Shown: positions 8,693-18,058, counted from the first letter of the stretch. The stretch: 64,000 nucleotides of DNA from Rhodospirillaceae bacterium (GCA_028822445.1 JAPKDQ010000002.1:62001-126000); one strand, 5' to 3'. Made by a program: numbers and translations. Notes: generated by a model not told the origin, from the sequence alone.

Positions 8693-9499
8693 ATGGCTGA
8701 AGCATCAGGACCAAGCTTTACTGAGCAATATGCGGCGAAGGCCTGCTCGCTAGGCTTAACCGTCGTTATTTTAGGCGCCATTGTCGCCGCCCTATCCGGT
8801 CAACTCTATCAGTTCGGCGTCGTTGGTCTAATGCCAGCCTTCGATGTTTTACGGTATTCCATCTACGCGCTCGGGGCCGGTGCAGTGATTTGCACCATTG
8901 GATTTATCTTTGGTCTCATCGCGTTCAAAAGCGATGTGTTGAGCAATGCCGCCAACGGCTTGTTGGGCATTATTATTGCCGGCGCCGTATTCCTGGTGCC
9001 TTACAGCCAAATGAGCCGTAACGCCCCACCGATCCACGAAGTTACCACCGACTTCGACAACCCACCTGCCTTTGTTGATATCGTTCCACTACGGGTCGCA
9101 ACCAACGCAGCAAACCCACCCGAATACGTTCCCGTCATTAAAGGGTTTGGCCGCACAGTCGACGTTATGCAAACTCAGAAAGACGTTTATCCCGATATTC
9201 AGCCCTTACGCTTTGAGGGTATGAACTACGAAGCGGTCTTCGAAAAAGCACTGCAAGGCGTAGAAGACATGAACTGGACATTAGTGTCCGCCAATCCACA
9301 GTTAGGCCGCATCGAAGCCTATGAAAAAACAGCCTGGTTCGGCTTCATCGATGACGTCGTGATACGTGTAGAAGAAACGCCCATGGCTTACGAAATTGAT
9401 ATCCGCTCCAAATCACGGGTTGGGTTTGGTGACATCGGCGCCAACGCAGCGCGCGTCATGAAGTACCTGCAGAAAGTCGGTGGCGGGCCAGGGCACTAA
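8693..9499 (+). CDS. DUF1499 membrane protein
   Basis: 268 residues. Three hydrophobic segments lie in the first half (about 18-40, 50-75 and 84-105). A soluble C-terminal domain follows that I recognise as DUF1499 (D-I-Q-P-L near residue 170, then V-I-R-V-E-E-T and I-D-I-R-S-K-S-R-V-G-F-G-D-I-G-A-N). The ATG at 8693 follows a GGGAGAGAA ribosome site; the 11 codons in front are probably not translated. Function is unknown in the family. It stands alone between the cox cluster and the binding-protein/MFS operon. The 140 bp after it is GC-rich without clear structure. Confidence 0.75.
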   Translation: MAEASGPSFTEQYAAKACSLGLTVVILGAIVAALSGQLYQFGVVGLMPAFDVLRYSIYALGAGAVICTIGFIFGLIAFKSDVLSNAANGLLGIIIAGAVFLVPYSQMSRNAPPIHEVTTDFDNPPAFVDIVPLRVATNAANPPEYVPVIKGFGRTVDVMQTQKDVYPDIQPLRFEGMNYEAVFEKALQGVEDMNWTLVSANPQLGRIEAYEKTAWFGFIDDVVIRVEETPMAYEIDIRSKSRVGFGDIGANAARVMKYLQKVGGGPGH

Positions 9500-9639
9500 T
9501 ACCGTGCCCATGACTTCGACGCTATCCCGCAGCTCCGTTCTTTTGACCGGCGCGGCGGGCGGCGCGGCCTCAACACCAATGGGGCAGCCTACTGAAGCCC
9601 GGCCATGGTGAACCCGGCAGACCACCAGCAGCCCCGGTG

Positions 9640-11211
9640 ATGTCAGGTCATTTAGGCGCCATAGCCAAAACTTTTTGCACTGAACATCTGTGTAAGAAAA
9701 CTACGAACCCTGTGCGTTTCTTAGTCATTGCGGCGCTTAGCTGCACTCTAGCCCTCAACGCGAAGGCAGAAACGCTGCGGGCGGCGGGCACGGGCAACAT
9801 TGCCGCCATGCTCAACCCCTTCGCATCGCTGTTTCAAGGTGTGATCAATCCACACTCCATGATCCACGATATGCTGTTCACCATTTCAACGGACGGCGCC
9901 TTAGAACAAAGCCTAGCCCTCACCGCAAACCCTACATCGGACAACACATGGCGGATCGACCTGCGTCCAGGTGTTCATTACTCTAATGGTCGACCGTTCA
10001 CGGCGGAGGCTGTGGTTAAGACGGTCAACTATTTACAAAGCGCTGCGGCTAGGCGGTATGTGATTTCTGCAGAGACGCGCACGATCAAGTCCATCCGTGC
10101 GATCGACGACCTCACGGTAGAGGTTGAAACATTCGTGCCCGACGTCCTTTTACCTCGGCGGTTCAGTACCATCCCCATGCCAGAGCCCTGGTTGTATGAA
10201 GACATCGGTCCTGATGCATTTAGTCAAGCGCCTATCGGCACTGGCTCCTATGTGCTTGAGGATTGGCGGTCTGACGAACAGCGCCCCCTTTTGGTTGCTC
10301 ACGCTGAGAGTTGGCGCGCACCGGTTGAATTCGACCGCGTCGACATCCGGATTGTTAAAGATGCGCCGTCTCAAGTGCAGGCCCTAATGTCTGGGCAGAT
10401 CGATCTCGGGTACAATTTCGGTGTCGTCGATATCGACGCCCTGAGTGAGATGGGATTTAATGTCGTCACCCGCCCGGGTGGCCAGATTATTTCCATCGCC
10501 CTGTCCAACACCGATCCAGATAAACCGTTTTCAGATCAGCGGGTGCGGCAAGCACTCAACTATGCCGTCGACAAGAATGCAATCGCCGATATAATTATGT
10601 TTGGCACCACCACGCCAGCGGGTCAGCCTGGCATTCCGGGCATGACCGGTTACAACCCCAACGTATCACCCTATCCTTATGACCCAAAACGCGCCAAAGC
10701 GCTTTTGTTGGATGCCGGGTACGGAGATGGTTTCTCATTTAAGGCTCAAGTTCTTATTACTGGCGTTCTAGAAGCCCCAACCATGTACCAAAAGATAGCT
10801 CAGGATTTTGCGGCTATTGGGGTCGGAATGGAGATAAAGCCTCTTCAAGGGCCTGAATGGATTCAAAAGTATTTTAGTGGCGACTGGGGCAAAGGGGACG
10901 CCATTTCCGCCACCTGGAACGGCGCATCCTATTGGGACGTGATTCGCGCTATCGAGATCTTCTCCTGTAAAAAAACGGGGGCATTTTTCTGCGCACCCGA
11001 CTTAATGCCAATGATCGATTCTACCCATGGCATGTTTGATCCGGTAAAACGAGAAGCAGCGCTGCAAGACTTATCTTTAGCTATGCATAATCTCGCGCCA
11101 GCAGTCTTCCTTGTACAGATTGTCGATGTAATCGCGGCTAGCAATAAATTTGGCGCCCTGCCCTTCCGGCACAAACAACTGGCAGTCGATAAGCTTAGAT
11201 TGGCGCGATGA
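9640..11211 (+). CDS. Family 5 extracellular solute-binding protein
   Basis: About 523 residues, peptide/nickel-type binding protein (SBP_bac_5). A hydrophobic stretch about 25-45 residues from the ATG ending in A-L-N-A-K-A is a signal peptide. A GTG at 9712 would give a more usual short signal peptide and may be the true start. Family stretches include L-R-P-G-V-H-Y-S-N-G-R-P-F-T-A-E, I-G-T-G-S-Y-V-L and R-V-R-Q-A-L-N-Y-A-V-D-K. No ABC permease or ATPase accompanies it. Its stop overlaps the start of an MFS transporter by 4 bp, which is unusual. A second family member lies at 56.1 kb near a complete DppBCDF set. Confidence 0.85.
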   Translation: MSGHLGAIAKTFCTEHLCKKTTNPVRFLVIAALSCTLALNAKAETLRAAGTGNIAAMLNPFASLFQGVINPHSMIHDMLFTISTDGALEQSLALTANPTSDNTWRIDLRPGVHYSNGRPFTAEAVVKTVNYLQSAAARRYVISAETRTIKSIRAIDDLTVEVETFVPDVLLPRRFSTIPMPEPWLYEDIGPDAFSQAPIGTGSYVLEDWRSDEQRPLLVAHAESWRAPVEFDRVDIRIVKDAPSQVQALMSGQIDLGYNFGVVDIDALSEMGFNVVTRPGGQIISIALSNTDPDKPFSDQRVRQALNYAVDKNAIADIIMFGTTTPAGQPGIPGMTGYNPNVSPYPYDPKRAKALLLDAGYGDGFSFKAQVLITGVLEAPTMYQKIAQDFAAIGVGMEIKPLQGPEWIQKYFSGDWGKGDAISATWNGASYWDVIRAIEIFSCKKTGAFFCAPDLMPMIDSTHGMFDPVKREAALQDLSLAMHNLAPAVFLVQIVDVIAASNKFGALPFRHKQLAVDKLRLAR

Positions 11212-12500
11212 AGACTATGACATTGCAACAAACAAGTTTCCGCAGCGTCGTCGCCCAAGTCAGCGGGACCCCGCTATTAATATTCTCTATTTGCATGGTC
11301 GGCCAAACATTATCCAACTTTGACCAATCCCTGTTTAGCTATGCGATCCCCGGCATTATGGCGACCTTTGAAGTGGGGCTCCCAGCAATCGGCGGCATTC
11401 TATCGGTTTCTTTTGGTTTCGCAGCGATTGCTGCAGTGACCATTGGTGTTGCGGCGGATCGCTTCGGGCGACGGCGTCTGTTTATTTTCTGCCTAGCGAC
11501 CTCCGCCTTTTTAGTCGGTGTTCACGCGTTAGCGCCAAACCTCGTGACCTTAACGATGCTTCGGGCATGCGCCTTTGGTCTAAGCGCCGGGATCCTGCCG
11601 CTGATAAATGCCTATATGGCAGAGGCCGCGCCAGCCCGTGTTCGTGGGCTCATGACTAGTCTATTGCAAACCGGGTATGCCCTTGGTTGGTTTCTTGCCG
11701 CGCTCATCGGCGGGCCGATTCTTGAGGCCTACGGCTGGCGCTATATTTTCCTGCCAGCACTCGCCATCGTCCCACTCGCGTTTATTATCGCCCGAGCCCT
11801 GCCAGAGTCCGCTCGCTTTGTCGCTCAGGCTAAGGAATATACTGCCGACCAAAAAGGCGTTTGGGATTTGTCGGCCTGGACGGCAAAACTCCAAGTGCTA
11901 TGGGAACCGGCGCTGCGTGGCCGCACCACATGGTGCCTGTTATTATTTTTCTTCCAGGGCGGCGCCTACGCTGGCACCGCCTTCTATTTTCCTACGTTCT
12001 TTAGTGTGGTGCATGGCTATTCGGAGCGAGAGGCTGCCGAGATCGTCGGGTTGTCCTACGGCATAGGCGTCATCGGCTATATCGCAGTTGCCATCATTGG
12101 TGAGTTTTTTATGACGCGGCGTAACACTGTGCTGGGGTGCATGGTGTTTGGTACCGCCGCGTTGGCCGGCTTGATTTGGATTCCTCAAACTTACGGTGAG
12201 AATGTTTTGTGGTTTGGGGCTATGACGATGACCTTTTATGCATCGGCTGCTGCGATGTGGGCCCTCGCAGCGGAACTGTTTCCGACACGAGCGCGAGCAA
12301 CAGCGTCAGCAGTGATGCTCGCAGGGGCGCTTTTGTCGTTCGCTACTTTCCCGCTCGGCGTATCTTACCTTGTTGAGTTTATCAGTTGGCGAGAAGCCTT
12401 CACATGGGCGGCAGTTCCGGCCGCAATAGTCGCAACACTCGCGGCGGCAATGCTGCCGAGTCTCAAATCCGGTTTGGACATCGACGAGATCGCGGTTTAG
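11208..12500 (+). CDS. MFS transporter coupled to a binding-protein gene
   Basis: 430 residues with about 12 hydrophobic segments. The MFS loop 2-3 motif is present (G-V-A-A-D-R-F-G-R-R-R), and a second R-x-R-A-T-A-S motif follows in the second half. It resembles the sugar/aromatic-acid:proton symporter groups, so uptake of an organic acid is likely; this is inference. The ATG overlaps the stop of the binding-protein gene (ATGA), indicating coupled translation. It is convergent with the serine-hydrolase gene, and the two stop codons overlap at 12497-12500. Confidence 0.85.
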   Translation: MKTMTLQQTSFRSVVAQVSGTPLLIFSICMVGQTLSNFDQSLFSYAIPGIMATFEVGLPAIGGILSVSFGFAAIAAVTIGVAADRFGRRRLFIFCLATSAFLVGVHALAPNLVTLTMLRACAFGLSAGILPLINAYMAEAAPARVRGLMTSLLQTGYALGWFLAALIGGPILEAYGWRYIFLPALAIVPLAFIIARALPESARFVAQAKEYTADQKGVWDLSAWTAKLQVLWEPALRGRTTWCLLLFFFQGGAYAGTAFYFPTFFSVVHGYSEREAAEIVGLSYGIGVIGYIAVAIIGEFFMTRRNTVLGCMVFGTAALAGLIWIPQTYGENVLWFGAMTMTFYASAAAMWALAAELFPTRARATASAVMLAGALLSFATFPLGVSYLVEFISWREAFTWAAVPAAIVATLAAAMLPSLKSGLDIDEIAV

Positions 12501-13798
12501 TCCAGCAGTCCGCCATACAAGGATGTGCGCAGGACCATCTCCAAATCATCCTGTCCCGGCCCAAGGTATTGGGTCATCGCTACGGCAACGATCTGGTTTT
12601 TAGGGTCGATAAAAAATGTAGTGTTTGCGAGACCATCCCACTTAAATTCCCCCCGGCCACCGCCAACCGTATGAGCCTGGCCGTCAATACGCACACCAAT
12701 ACTGAGGCCCCAACCGTATCCGTTTAAGCGTGACCAAGGGTCATTTTCCGTGAAACGACCTTCTACATACCAATTGAGAGGGCCTTGCTCCGGTGTGAGA
12801 TGGTTGCGGGACATAAGTGCGACGGTATCAGCCTTGAGAATACGAACTCCGTCTATTTCGCCATGATTGAGAAGCATCTGTGCAAAACGCAGGTAATCGA
12901 TAGCCGTGCCAACCAGGCCGCCGCCGCCAGAGAACATGGTGTCGCCCATTCGGTAGGAATTTATCATCGGTGCCCGTGGAGTTGCATCGACGAGAGCCCC
13001 GTCTTTACCTGGCGCGTAAACCTTGGCAAGGCGGTCCCATTGATCATCAGCAATCTGAAAACCCGTATCATTAAGGTTTAGTGGTTCAAAAATACGTTCG
13101 CGCAAAAACACATCGTAAGGCTGACCGGACCAAATCTCGACGAGGCGACCCAAAACATCGCCAGAGAACCCATAGTACCAGTGCCTTCCTGGCTGAAAGA
13201 GTAGCGGCTTGGACGCGAGGAAATTAACTCCCTCTTCAATAGTAAGGCCTGGCGCCAACGTGTTTTTGAACCCTCGATCAATACCGAGAGACGGGTCGTA
13301 ATCAAACGGGTACCCCAAGCCAGACGTATAAGTCAGTAGGTGACGAACAGTCAGTAGTGTTTTTTGCGCTTCCGTATCTGTGGGGTCACCTTTCCGATTC
13401 TTAAGAACTGGCGTATCAGAAAATGCCGGTATGTAATTGGAGACAGGGTCGTCGAGGTTAAACTTCCCTTCTTCATGCATGATCATAACGGCAACCGCCG
13501 TGATGGCGCGGGTCATGGAATACAAACGAAACAAGGTATCCGTCTGCATCGGCAAGCCGTTCTCCATATCGCGGAGACCCAGGGCCTTGTGACTGATCAG
13601 CTTCCCGTTCTTTGAGATTGCCCATACCACACCGGACCGGCGGCCAGTTTCAACCAAAGCCGTCATAGACGCATCAAGGTGGGTTATTGCCGCTGGCGAT
13701 ACGCCAACGTCTAAAGTATCTACGGCGCCCATGGCCCAGCTTTGAGGAATTAGAAACAAAGCTAGAGCAGCCGGAACGCAGCGAAAAATATAGTTCAT
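12497..13798 (-). CDS. Secreted beta-lactamase-fold protein with SxxR in place of SxxK
   Basis: 433 residues with a signal peptide (about 1-25). It belongs to the class C beta-lactamase / esterase EstB-like serine hydrolases. The nucleophile motif reads L-Y-S-M-T-R-A-I-T at residues 92-100: Ser94 is kept but the general-base Lys is Arg97 (codon CGC, 13508-13510). The second-motif Tyr is kept in Y-Y-G-F-S-G-D-V-L-G. The C-terminal region has G-R-G-E-F-K-W-D-G-L-A-N-T. It is the last gene of a four-gene operon after a paralogue with the same substitution, 4 bp apart. It may act as an amidase or esterase with altered chemistry or as a binding protein. Neither can be decided here. Confidence 0.85.
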   Translation of the reverse strand: MNYIFRCVPAALALFLIPQSWAMGAVDTLDVGVSPAAITHLDASMTALVETGRRSGVVWAISKNGKLISHKALGLRDMENGLPMQTDTLFRLYSMTRAITAVAVMIMHEEGKFNLDDPVSNYIPAFSDTPVLKNRKGDPTDTEAQKTLLTVRHLLTYTSGLGYPFDYDPSLGIDRGFKNTLAPGLTIEEGVNFLASKPLLFQPGRHWYYGFSGDVLGRLVEIWSGQPYDVFLRERIFEPLNLNDTGFQIADDQWDRLAKVYAPGKDGALVDATPRAPMINSYRMGDTMFSGGGGLVGTAIDYLRFAQMLLNHGEIDGVRILKADTVALMSRNHLTPEQGPLNWYVEGRFTENDPWSRLNGYGWGLSIGVRIDGQAHTVGGGRGEFKWDGLANTTFFIDPKNQIVAVAMTQYLGPGQDDLEMVLRTSLYGGLLD

Positions 13799-13802
13799 GT
13801 TT

Positions 13803-15086
13803 CTAATCCGCTAACGCGCTGTAAACACCTTCACGCAGGCGGAAGACGACCTCATCAGCATTGGGCCCGAGGTATTGCGTCATCGCGACGGCGACGATGT
13901 TTTCAACTGGGTCAAAGAAATACGTTGTGTTGGCTAGGCCACCCCACACCAGGTCACCCGGTGACCCGGGGACGGTATGGACGGCGTTTACCAATCTCAC
14001 ACCAATGCCAAGCCCCCAGCCATAGCCGCTGAACGGCTTGGGTGGGTTAAAACCATCACCGAAGGACACCGTGCCCTGGGTGGGCGTTAGCGCATTCGTG
14101 ACCATAGTAGCTACAGTGCCAGCCTTTAGCACGCGCACACCGTCTAATTCGCCGCCATTCAAAACCATCTGACCAAAGCGAAGATAGTCAGGAACCGTAG
14201 AAACAAGACCACCCCCGGCGGAGAACATCGTGCCAGGCTTGGTGTATGGGCCAGATGGCGGTGCCGGGACAGCAACAAGCGCCCCATCATCACCAGGGCC
14301 ATAAACTTCAGCGAGACGGTTATTGGATCCACGACGGACCCAATAACCCGTGTCGTCCATGCCAATACGCTTCAGTAAACGCCGGTCAAGAAAATCATTG
14401 AACTTGCGGCCCGATGCCACTTCGGCCAGAGCCCCAAGAACATCGGAATGGAACCCGTAAATCCAACGTTCACCCGGTTGCGCCAACAGAGGGTATTTGG
14501 CGAACTTCTCAATCATGTCTTCGAGATCACCATCGAGAGACAGAATGTCGCGTTGTTTCATGCCTTCGCCGGAGGGCCAGTTTCGCGCATACCCAAGCCC
14601 AGAAGTATAATTAAACAAGTGGCGGACAGTCATGGGCGGGTCTTGCGGAACGGTCTGCGCTACGCGACCTCGGCGCAGTTCAGAAATGACCTGCATTTCT
14701 CCGATTTGCGGAAAGTAATCAGCAACAAGGTCATCCAGACCTATCTTGCCCTCGTCCACCAAAGTCAGAATGGCCGCTGCCGTAACAGCACGCGTCTGAG
14801 AGTAAAGACGGAATACGGTATCCGTCTCCATCGGTAAGCCGGCATCCATGTTGCGCTGCCCGTAGGCTTCCAATTGGACAAGCTTGCCATCTTTGACCAA
14901 ACCCCAAACGATGCCAGCGCGAAGCCCCTCATCAACCAAACCACGCATACTGGTAGATAAAGCATTCAGCCCAACCGACGTCATCCCAACATCTTCGGGT
15001 GTGGCGCTTGGTAGAAGGGCATCCGCCCGCGCCAAGTGACCGAAGAATAACGAAACACTAAGCGCAAACGCGACGAAGGTTTTCAT
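13803..15086 (-). CDS. Second secreted beta-lactamase-fold protein with SxxR
   Basis: 427 residues, signal peptide about 1-23 ending A-R-A-D-A. It is a paralogue of the downstream gene. The motif reads L-Y-S-Q-T-R-A-V-T, with Ser96 and Arg99 (codon CGT, 14790-14792) where active family members have Lys. The Tyr motif is W-I-Y-G-F-H-S-D-V-L-G. The C-terminal stretch W-G-G-L-A-N-T-T-Y-F-F-D-P and A-M-T-Q-Y-L-G-P match the paralogue closely. It lies 9 bp after an amine-oxidase gene and 4 bp before its paralogue, so all four genes form one transcript. Both proteins probably act in the periplasm on the same pathway. Confidence 0.85.
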   Translation of the reverse strand: MKTFVAFALSVSLFFGHLARADALLPSATPEDVGMTSVGLNALSTSMRGLVDEGLRAGIVWGLVKDGKLVQLEAYGQRNMDAGLPMETDTVFRLYSQTRAVTAAAILTLVDEGKIGLDDLVADYFPQIGEMQVISELRRGRVAQTVPQDPPMTVRHLFNYTSGLGYARNWPSGEGMKQRDILSLDGDLEDMIEKFAKYPLLAQPGERWIYGFHSDVLGALAEVASGRKFNDFLDRRLLKRIGMDDTGYWVRRGSNNRLAEVYGPGDDGALVAVPAPPSGPYTKPGTMFSAGGGLVSTVPDYLRFGQMVLNGGELDGVRVLKAGTVATMVTNALTPTQGTVSFGDGFNPPKPFSGYGWGLGIGVRLVNAVHTVPGSPGDLVWGGLANTTYFFDPVENIVAVAMTQYLGPNADEVVFRLREGVYSALAD

Positions 15087-15095
15087 TTTGAGGCC

Positions 15096-16574
15096 CTACC
15101 CAAGAAGTTCCATAATTTCGAAAGCAGCGCGCTCGCCAGACTTAGCCGCGGCTTCCAAGCCATTTTCAATGCTGCGGGTTTGTTCACCGGCAAGATGGAG
15201 GCGGTTGTGGGGTTTCGCCATGACATCAGCCCACTCTGTCACTTGCCCGGCCTCGAAGACATGGCGACAGCAGCCTGACGCGGAATGTTTGGCCCAGGAA
15301 TGCACCTTGAGTGCCCTCACCTTACCCTTTGATGCTGGTCGAATTTTTCCGAGTGTTTCAACGACGAAGTCACCGACAACTTCCGTTGGTAACTGGTCTA
15401 GTCGATAGGCGGCGTTGCCATTAACCCAACAGTTGAGCCCGTAAATCTCACCCTCTTCATTAGTGAGCGCAAACACGCGCTCAATTGCTGTGTCGGTATA
15501 TAAACCAGCTTCACCGATATCATCTTCCCAGAATGGGGCTGAATATTCCATAAACACTCGCACCGTATTTCCGTGGCCAGAATGACGCACCGCCGTCCTT
15601 TGTGTGCCTTTAAAATGTGGGAATACATCAATATTTCTAAGTGCTGAGAAGGGTACAGCCGAAACGACGTACTTACTCTTGAATCGATCACCATTGGCTG
15701 TCTGGACTTCAACGGACTCGCCCGTCATCAATATCGACCGGACCGGTTGATTTAGGCGAACCTCGCCTTTTAGTGCCCCCGCCATTGCCTCCGACAAACG
15801 CTGCGTGCCACCTGCAATCTCGTTATACTCGAACCCGTCAGATGCACTAGCGCCATAGGTAGACCGGCTTTTATCATCAGTATTTTCCATGCCCCAAGCT
15901 AGGCGCTTGAGGTCACGTAGATAAGCCAATGCTGAACCGGTCGACAAATCAAAGACGTTCATGGTGACAGCTGCGAGACGGAGGGCTTCTTCTGATGCCC
16001 CCTTGCCAAGCATGTAACGCGCGATGGAAACATCTAAATGTGCCTGTCCACCGTCCGTCCAACTTTCAACATCGGGTAGTGGGTTATTGCTGGCCATATA
16101 ATGAAATTCCATCGATCCAGGTTGGATAACCCGTTCCGCGCCGACGGTTTTATTAGCTTTGGACCCAGACCAGTCCTTTGATGCAACCAGCTCCCCATTC
16201 ACGTAGTTGCCTGTGGCAACACGGCCCGGCGCCGGAATCATGGACACGCCCAGGCGATGGGCAAGATCACGCACGCGAGCGTAGTATGGCCCGATGGTCT
16301 GACCACCAGCATTGACGGGGCCGATAGGTAAATCAAGAGTGCGGGTCCGGCCGCCAATATAATCAGCCGCTTCCAGGACGATGACACTATACCCTTCCGC
16401 TTCCAGATTGAGCGCTGCATTGAGCCCTGCCAAGCCGCCACCAACGACAACAACATCCGCCGACTCAAAGGCGAGCGCTTTGCGGCCAAGTAGCGGCAAC
16501 GATGCTACTGCGCCTAGGCCGAGACCAAATCCGCGGCGGGTGAGCATGGCGTGTGTTTTCAAAGTATAGGTCAT
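15096..16574 (-). CDS. Tat-exported flavin amine oxidase
   Basis: 492 residues, flavin-containing amine oxidase family (MAO/escapin-like). The N-terminus holds a twin-arginine signal, L-T-R-R-G-F-G-L-G-L-G, so the FAD protein is probably exported folded. The dinucleotide-binding motif V-V-V-G-G-G-L-A-G-L-N and the G-G-R-T-R-T motif follow. The C-terminal FAD motif is H-L-A-G-E-Q-T-R with S-G-E-R-A-A-F-E-I. Cys435/Cys436 in S-G-C-C-R-H fall where MAO enzymes carry the FAD-linking cysteine. I kept the ATG at 16574; one at 16547 gives a shorter signal. The substrate amine is unknown. It is 17 bp after a paralogous oxidase. Confidence 0.86.
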   Translation of the reverse strand: MTYTLKTHAMLTRRGFGLGLGAVASLPLLGRKALAFESADVVVVGGGLAGLNAALNLEAEGYSVIVLEAADYIGGRTRTLDLPIGPVNAGGQTIGPYYARVRDLAHRLGVSMIPAPGRVATGNYVNGELVASKDWSGSKANKTVGAERVIQPGSMEFHYMASNNPLPDVESWTDGGQAHLDVSIARYMLGKGASEEALRLAAVTMNVFDLSTGSALAYLRDLKRLAWGMENTDDKSRSTYGASASDGFEYNEIAGGTQRLSEAMAGALKGEVRLNQPVRSILMTGESVEVQTANGDRFKSKYVVSAVPFSALRNIDVFPHFKGTQRTAVRHSGHGNTVRVFMEYSAPFWEDDIGEAGLYTDTAIERVFALTNEEGEIYGLNCWVNGNAAYRLDQLPTEVVGDFVVETLGKIRPASKGKVRALKVHSWAKHSASGCCRHVFEAGQVTEWADVMAKPHNRLHLAGEQTRSIENGLEAAAKSGERAAFEIMELLG

Positions 16575-16591
16575 AAATAATGTGTCCTCGT

Positions 16592-18058
16592 CTAAATCGT
16601 GCGTTCGAGTATTTCGAACGCGGCACGCTCACCTGATTCCATGGCTGATTCCATGCCAATCTCTAGTCGGCGCGTATGTTCTCCAGCAAAATGCATTCGG
16701 TAGTGCGGCTTAATCATGTCATGGGCAAACCGCGTGACCTGGCCCGGGCCATAGGAATGCCTGCACCCGTAGACGAAATTATACTGGGGCCAAGAATGGA
16801 CGCCCGTAACTTCAATCTTCCCTTTTGTTGAGGGTCGTAGACGTTCAATTTCTTTCACCACGAATTCGCCCCGGTCTTTAGGCGCTAATTGATCAAGGCG
16901 CTCACCCTTCTTTCCAGTCCCAACAGCGAGCAATCGATCACGGCTCCCGTCATACCCAAAGGGTTGTCGTACGATGTTGAGTGCTCCATCAGACCATAGG
17001 GATGCATCCATCCCGTCTTGTTCCCAGTAGGGTTCACCTTTTAAGCGCATATGAACTTGGGTGTTAGTCGCATAAGGCATATGACGAACCGCTGCTCCTT
17101 GCTCGCCTTCCAGCGTAGGTGTGATGGAGACTCGACGAAGCGGCCCAAACGGAATAGCGGAAATAACGAAGTCTGACCGGTAGCGGGTTCCATCAAGGCA
17201 TGTCACGTCAGCGCCGCCATCAGACATGTCGATGGATGACACGATTTTATTTAACAACACCGAATCACCAAGATACCGTGCCATCGCTTCTGGCAGTCGA
17301 GACGTGCCGCCGACAACATGGGCACTAGCGAGCGCATACTGTTCAAACTGATCCTTGCCTTTTGCGTCGCCTGCGCCACTCATTAACCGTCCACGAGTCG
17401 CCTCCTGGAGCAGCGTTAGAAGAGACACATTCCACGCATCCGGCGCGACAAGACCGGCATTGACCAAACGCATAGCCTCCTCAGAGATCCCCTTCTCAAT
17501 GAGCCATTCGGCAAGAGGGATGTCATAGCGTGCCGCTTCCGGCTCGAGCCAATCATCAAACCCTTCAAGGGGATTGTACTTACCCATGTAGTAACCCTGC
17601 ATTGCCTGCGGCAGGACCGCTCGCTCTGCTCCAACCGTTTTGTTAAGGTTGTGACCCTCCCAGTCTTCCTTGCGGATCAATGTATCGCCGAGGGCGTATG
17701 TGAAGGGGGCATTGATATTGGACCCAGGAGAAAGCTCAACCCCGAGGCGCTGTGCCGTGTCGCGAACACGAGCATAGTACGGACCAATCTGAGAGGCCCC
17801 CAGTTCAGGGCTGCCGTAGATATGGTCAGCTGTGAAGGCGCGCCCCCCGACCCGGTTATTCGCTTCGAGAACTGTGACGCTCAAGCCTTCGTCGGCCAGC
17901 ATGATGGCGGCATTCAGACCTGCGAAGCCAGCCCCGATAACGATAACGTCGCTGTGCTCCGCTGCGCTTGCTCGCGGGCTCGTCATGATGCTTGCCGCGA
18001 AAGCCGCACTAGTTTTGAGGGCGGTCCGACGCGTCGTAGTCATGCTCTTCTTAATCAT
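16592..18058 (-). CDS. Tat-exported flavin amine oxidase, first gene of operon
   Basis: 488 residues, paralogue of the next gene. The twin-arginine signal is T-T-T-R-R-T-A-L-K with a hydrophobic stretch ending A-S-A. FAD motifs are V-I-V-I-G-A-G-F-A-G-L-N, G-G-R-A-F-T, and C-terminal H-F-A-G-E-H-T-R with E-S-G-E-R-A-A-F-E-I. Cys432 in Y-G-C-R-H aligns with the paralogue and lies at the position of the MAO covalent-flavin cysteine. An AAGGAA ribosome site precedes the ATG. The gene heads the four-gene minus-strand operon and is divergent from an MFS exporter. The product, an aldehyde plus ammonia or methylamine, would be formed in the periplasm; this is inferred from the family. Confidence 0.86.
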   Translation of the reverse strand: MIKKSMTTTRRTALKTSAAFAASIMTSPRASAAEHSDVIVIGAGFAGLNAAIMLADEGLSVTVLEANNRVGGRAFTADHIYGSPELGASQIGPYYARVRDTAQRLGVELSPGSNINAPFTYALGDTLIRKEDWEGHNLNKTVGAERAVLPQAMQGYYMGKYNPLEGFDDWLEPEAARYDIPLAEWLIEKGISEEAMRLVNAGLVAPDAWNVSLLTLLQEATRGRLMSGAGDAKGKDQFEQYALASAHVVGGTSRLPEAMARYLGDSVLLNKIVSSIDMSDGGADVTCLDGTRYRSDFVISAIPFGPLRRVSITPTLEGEQGAAVRHMPYATNTQVHMRLKGEPYWEQDGMDASLWSDGALNIVRQPFGYDGSRDRLLAVGTGKKGERLDQLAPKDRGEFVVKEIERLRPSTKGKIEVTGVHSWPQYNFVYGCRHSYGPGQVTRFAHDMIKPHYRMHFAGEHTRRLEIGMESAMESGERAAFEILERTI

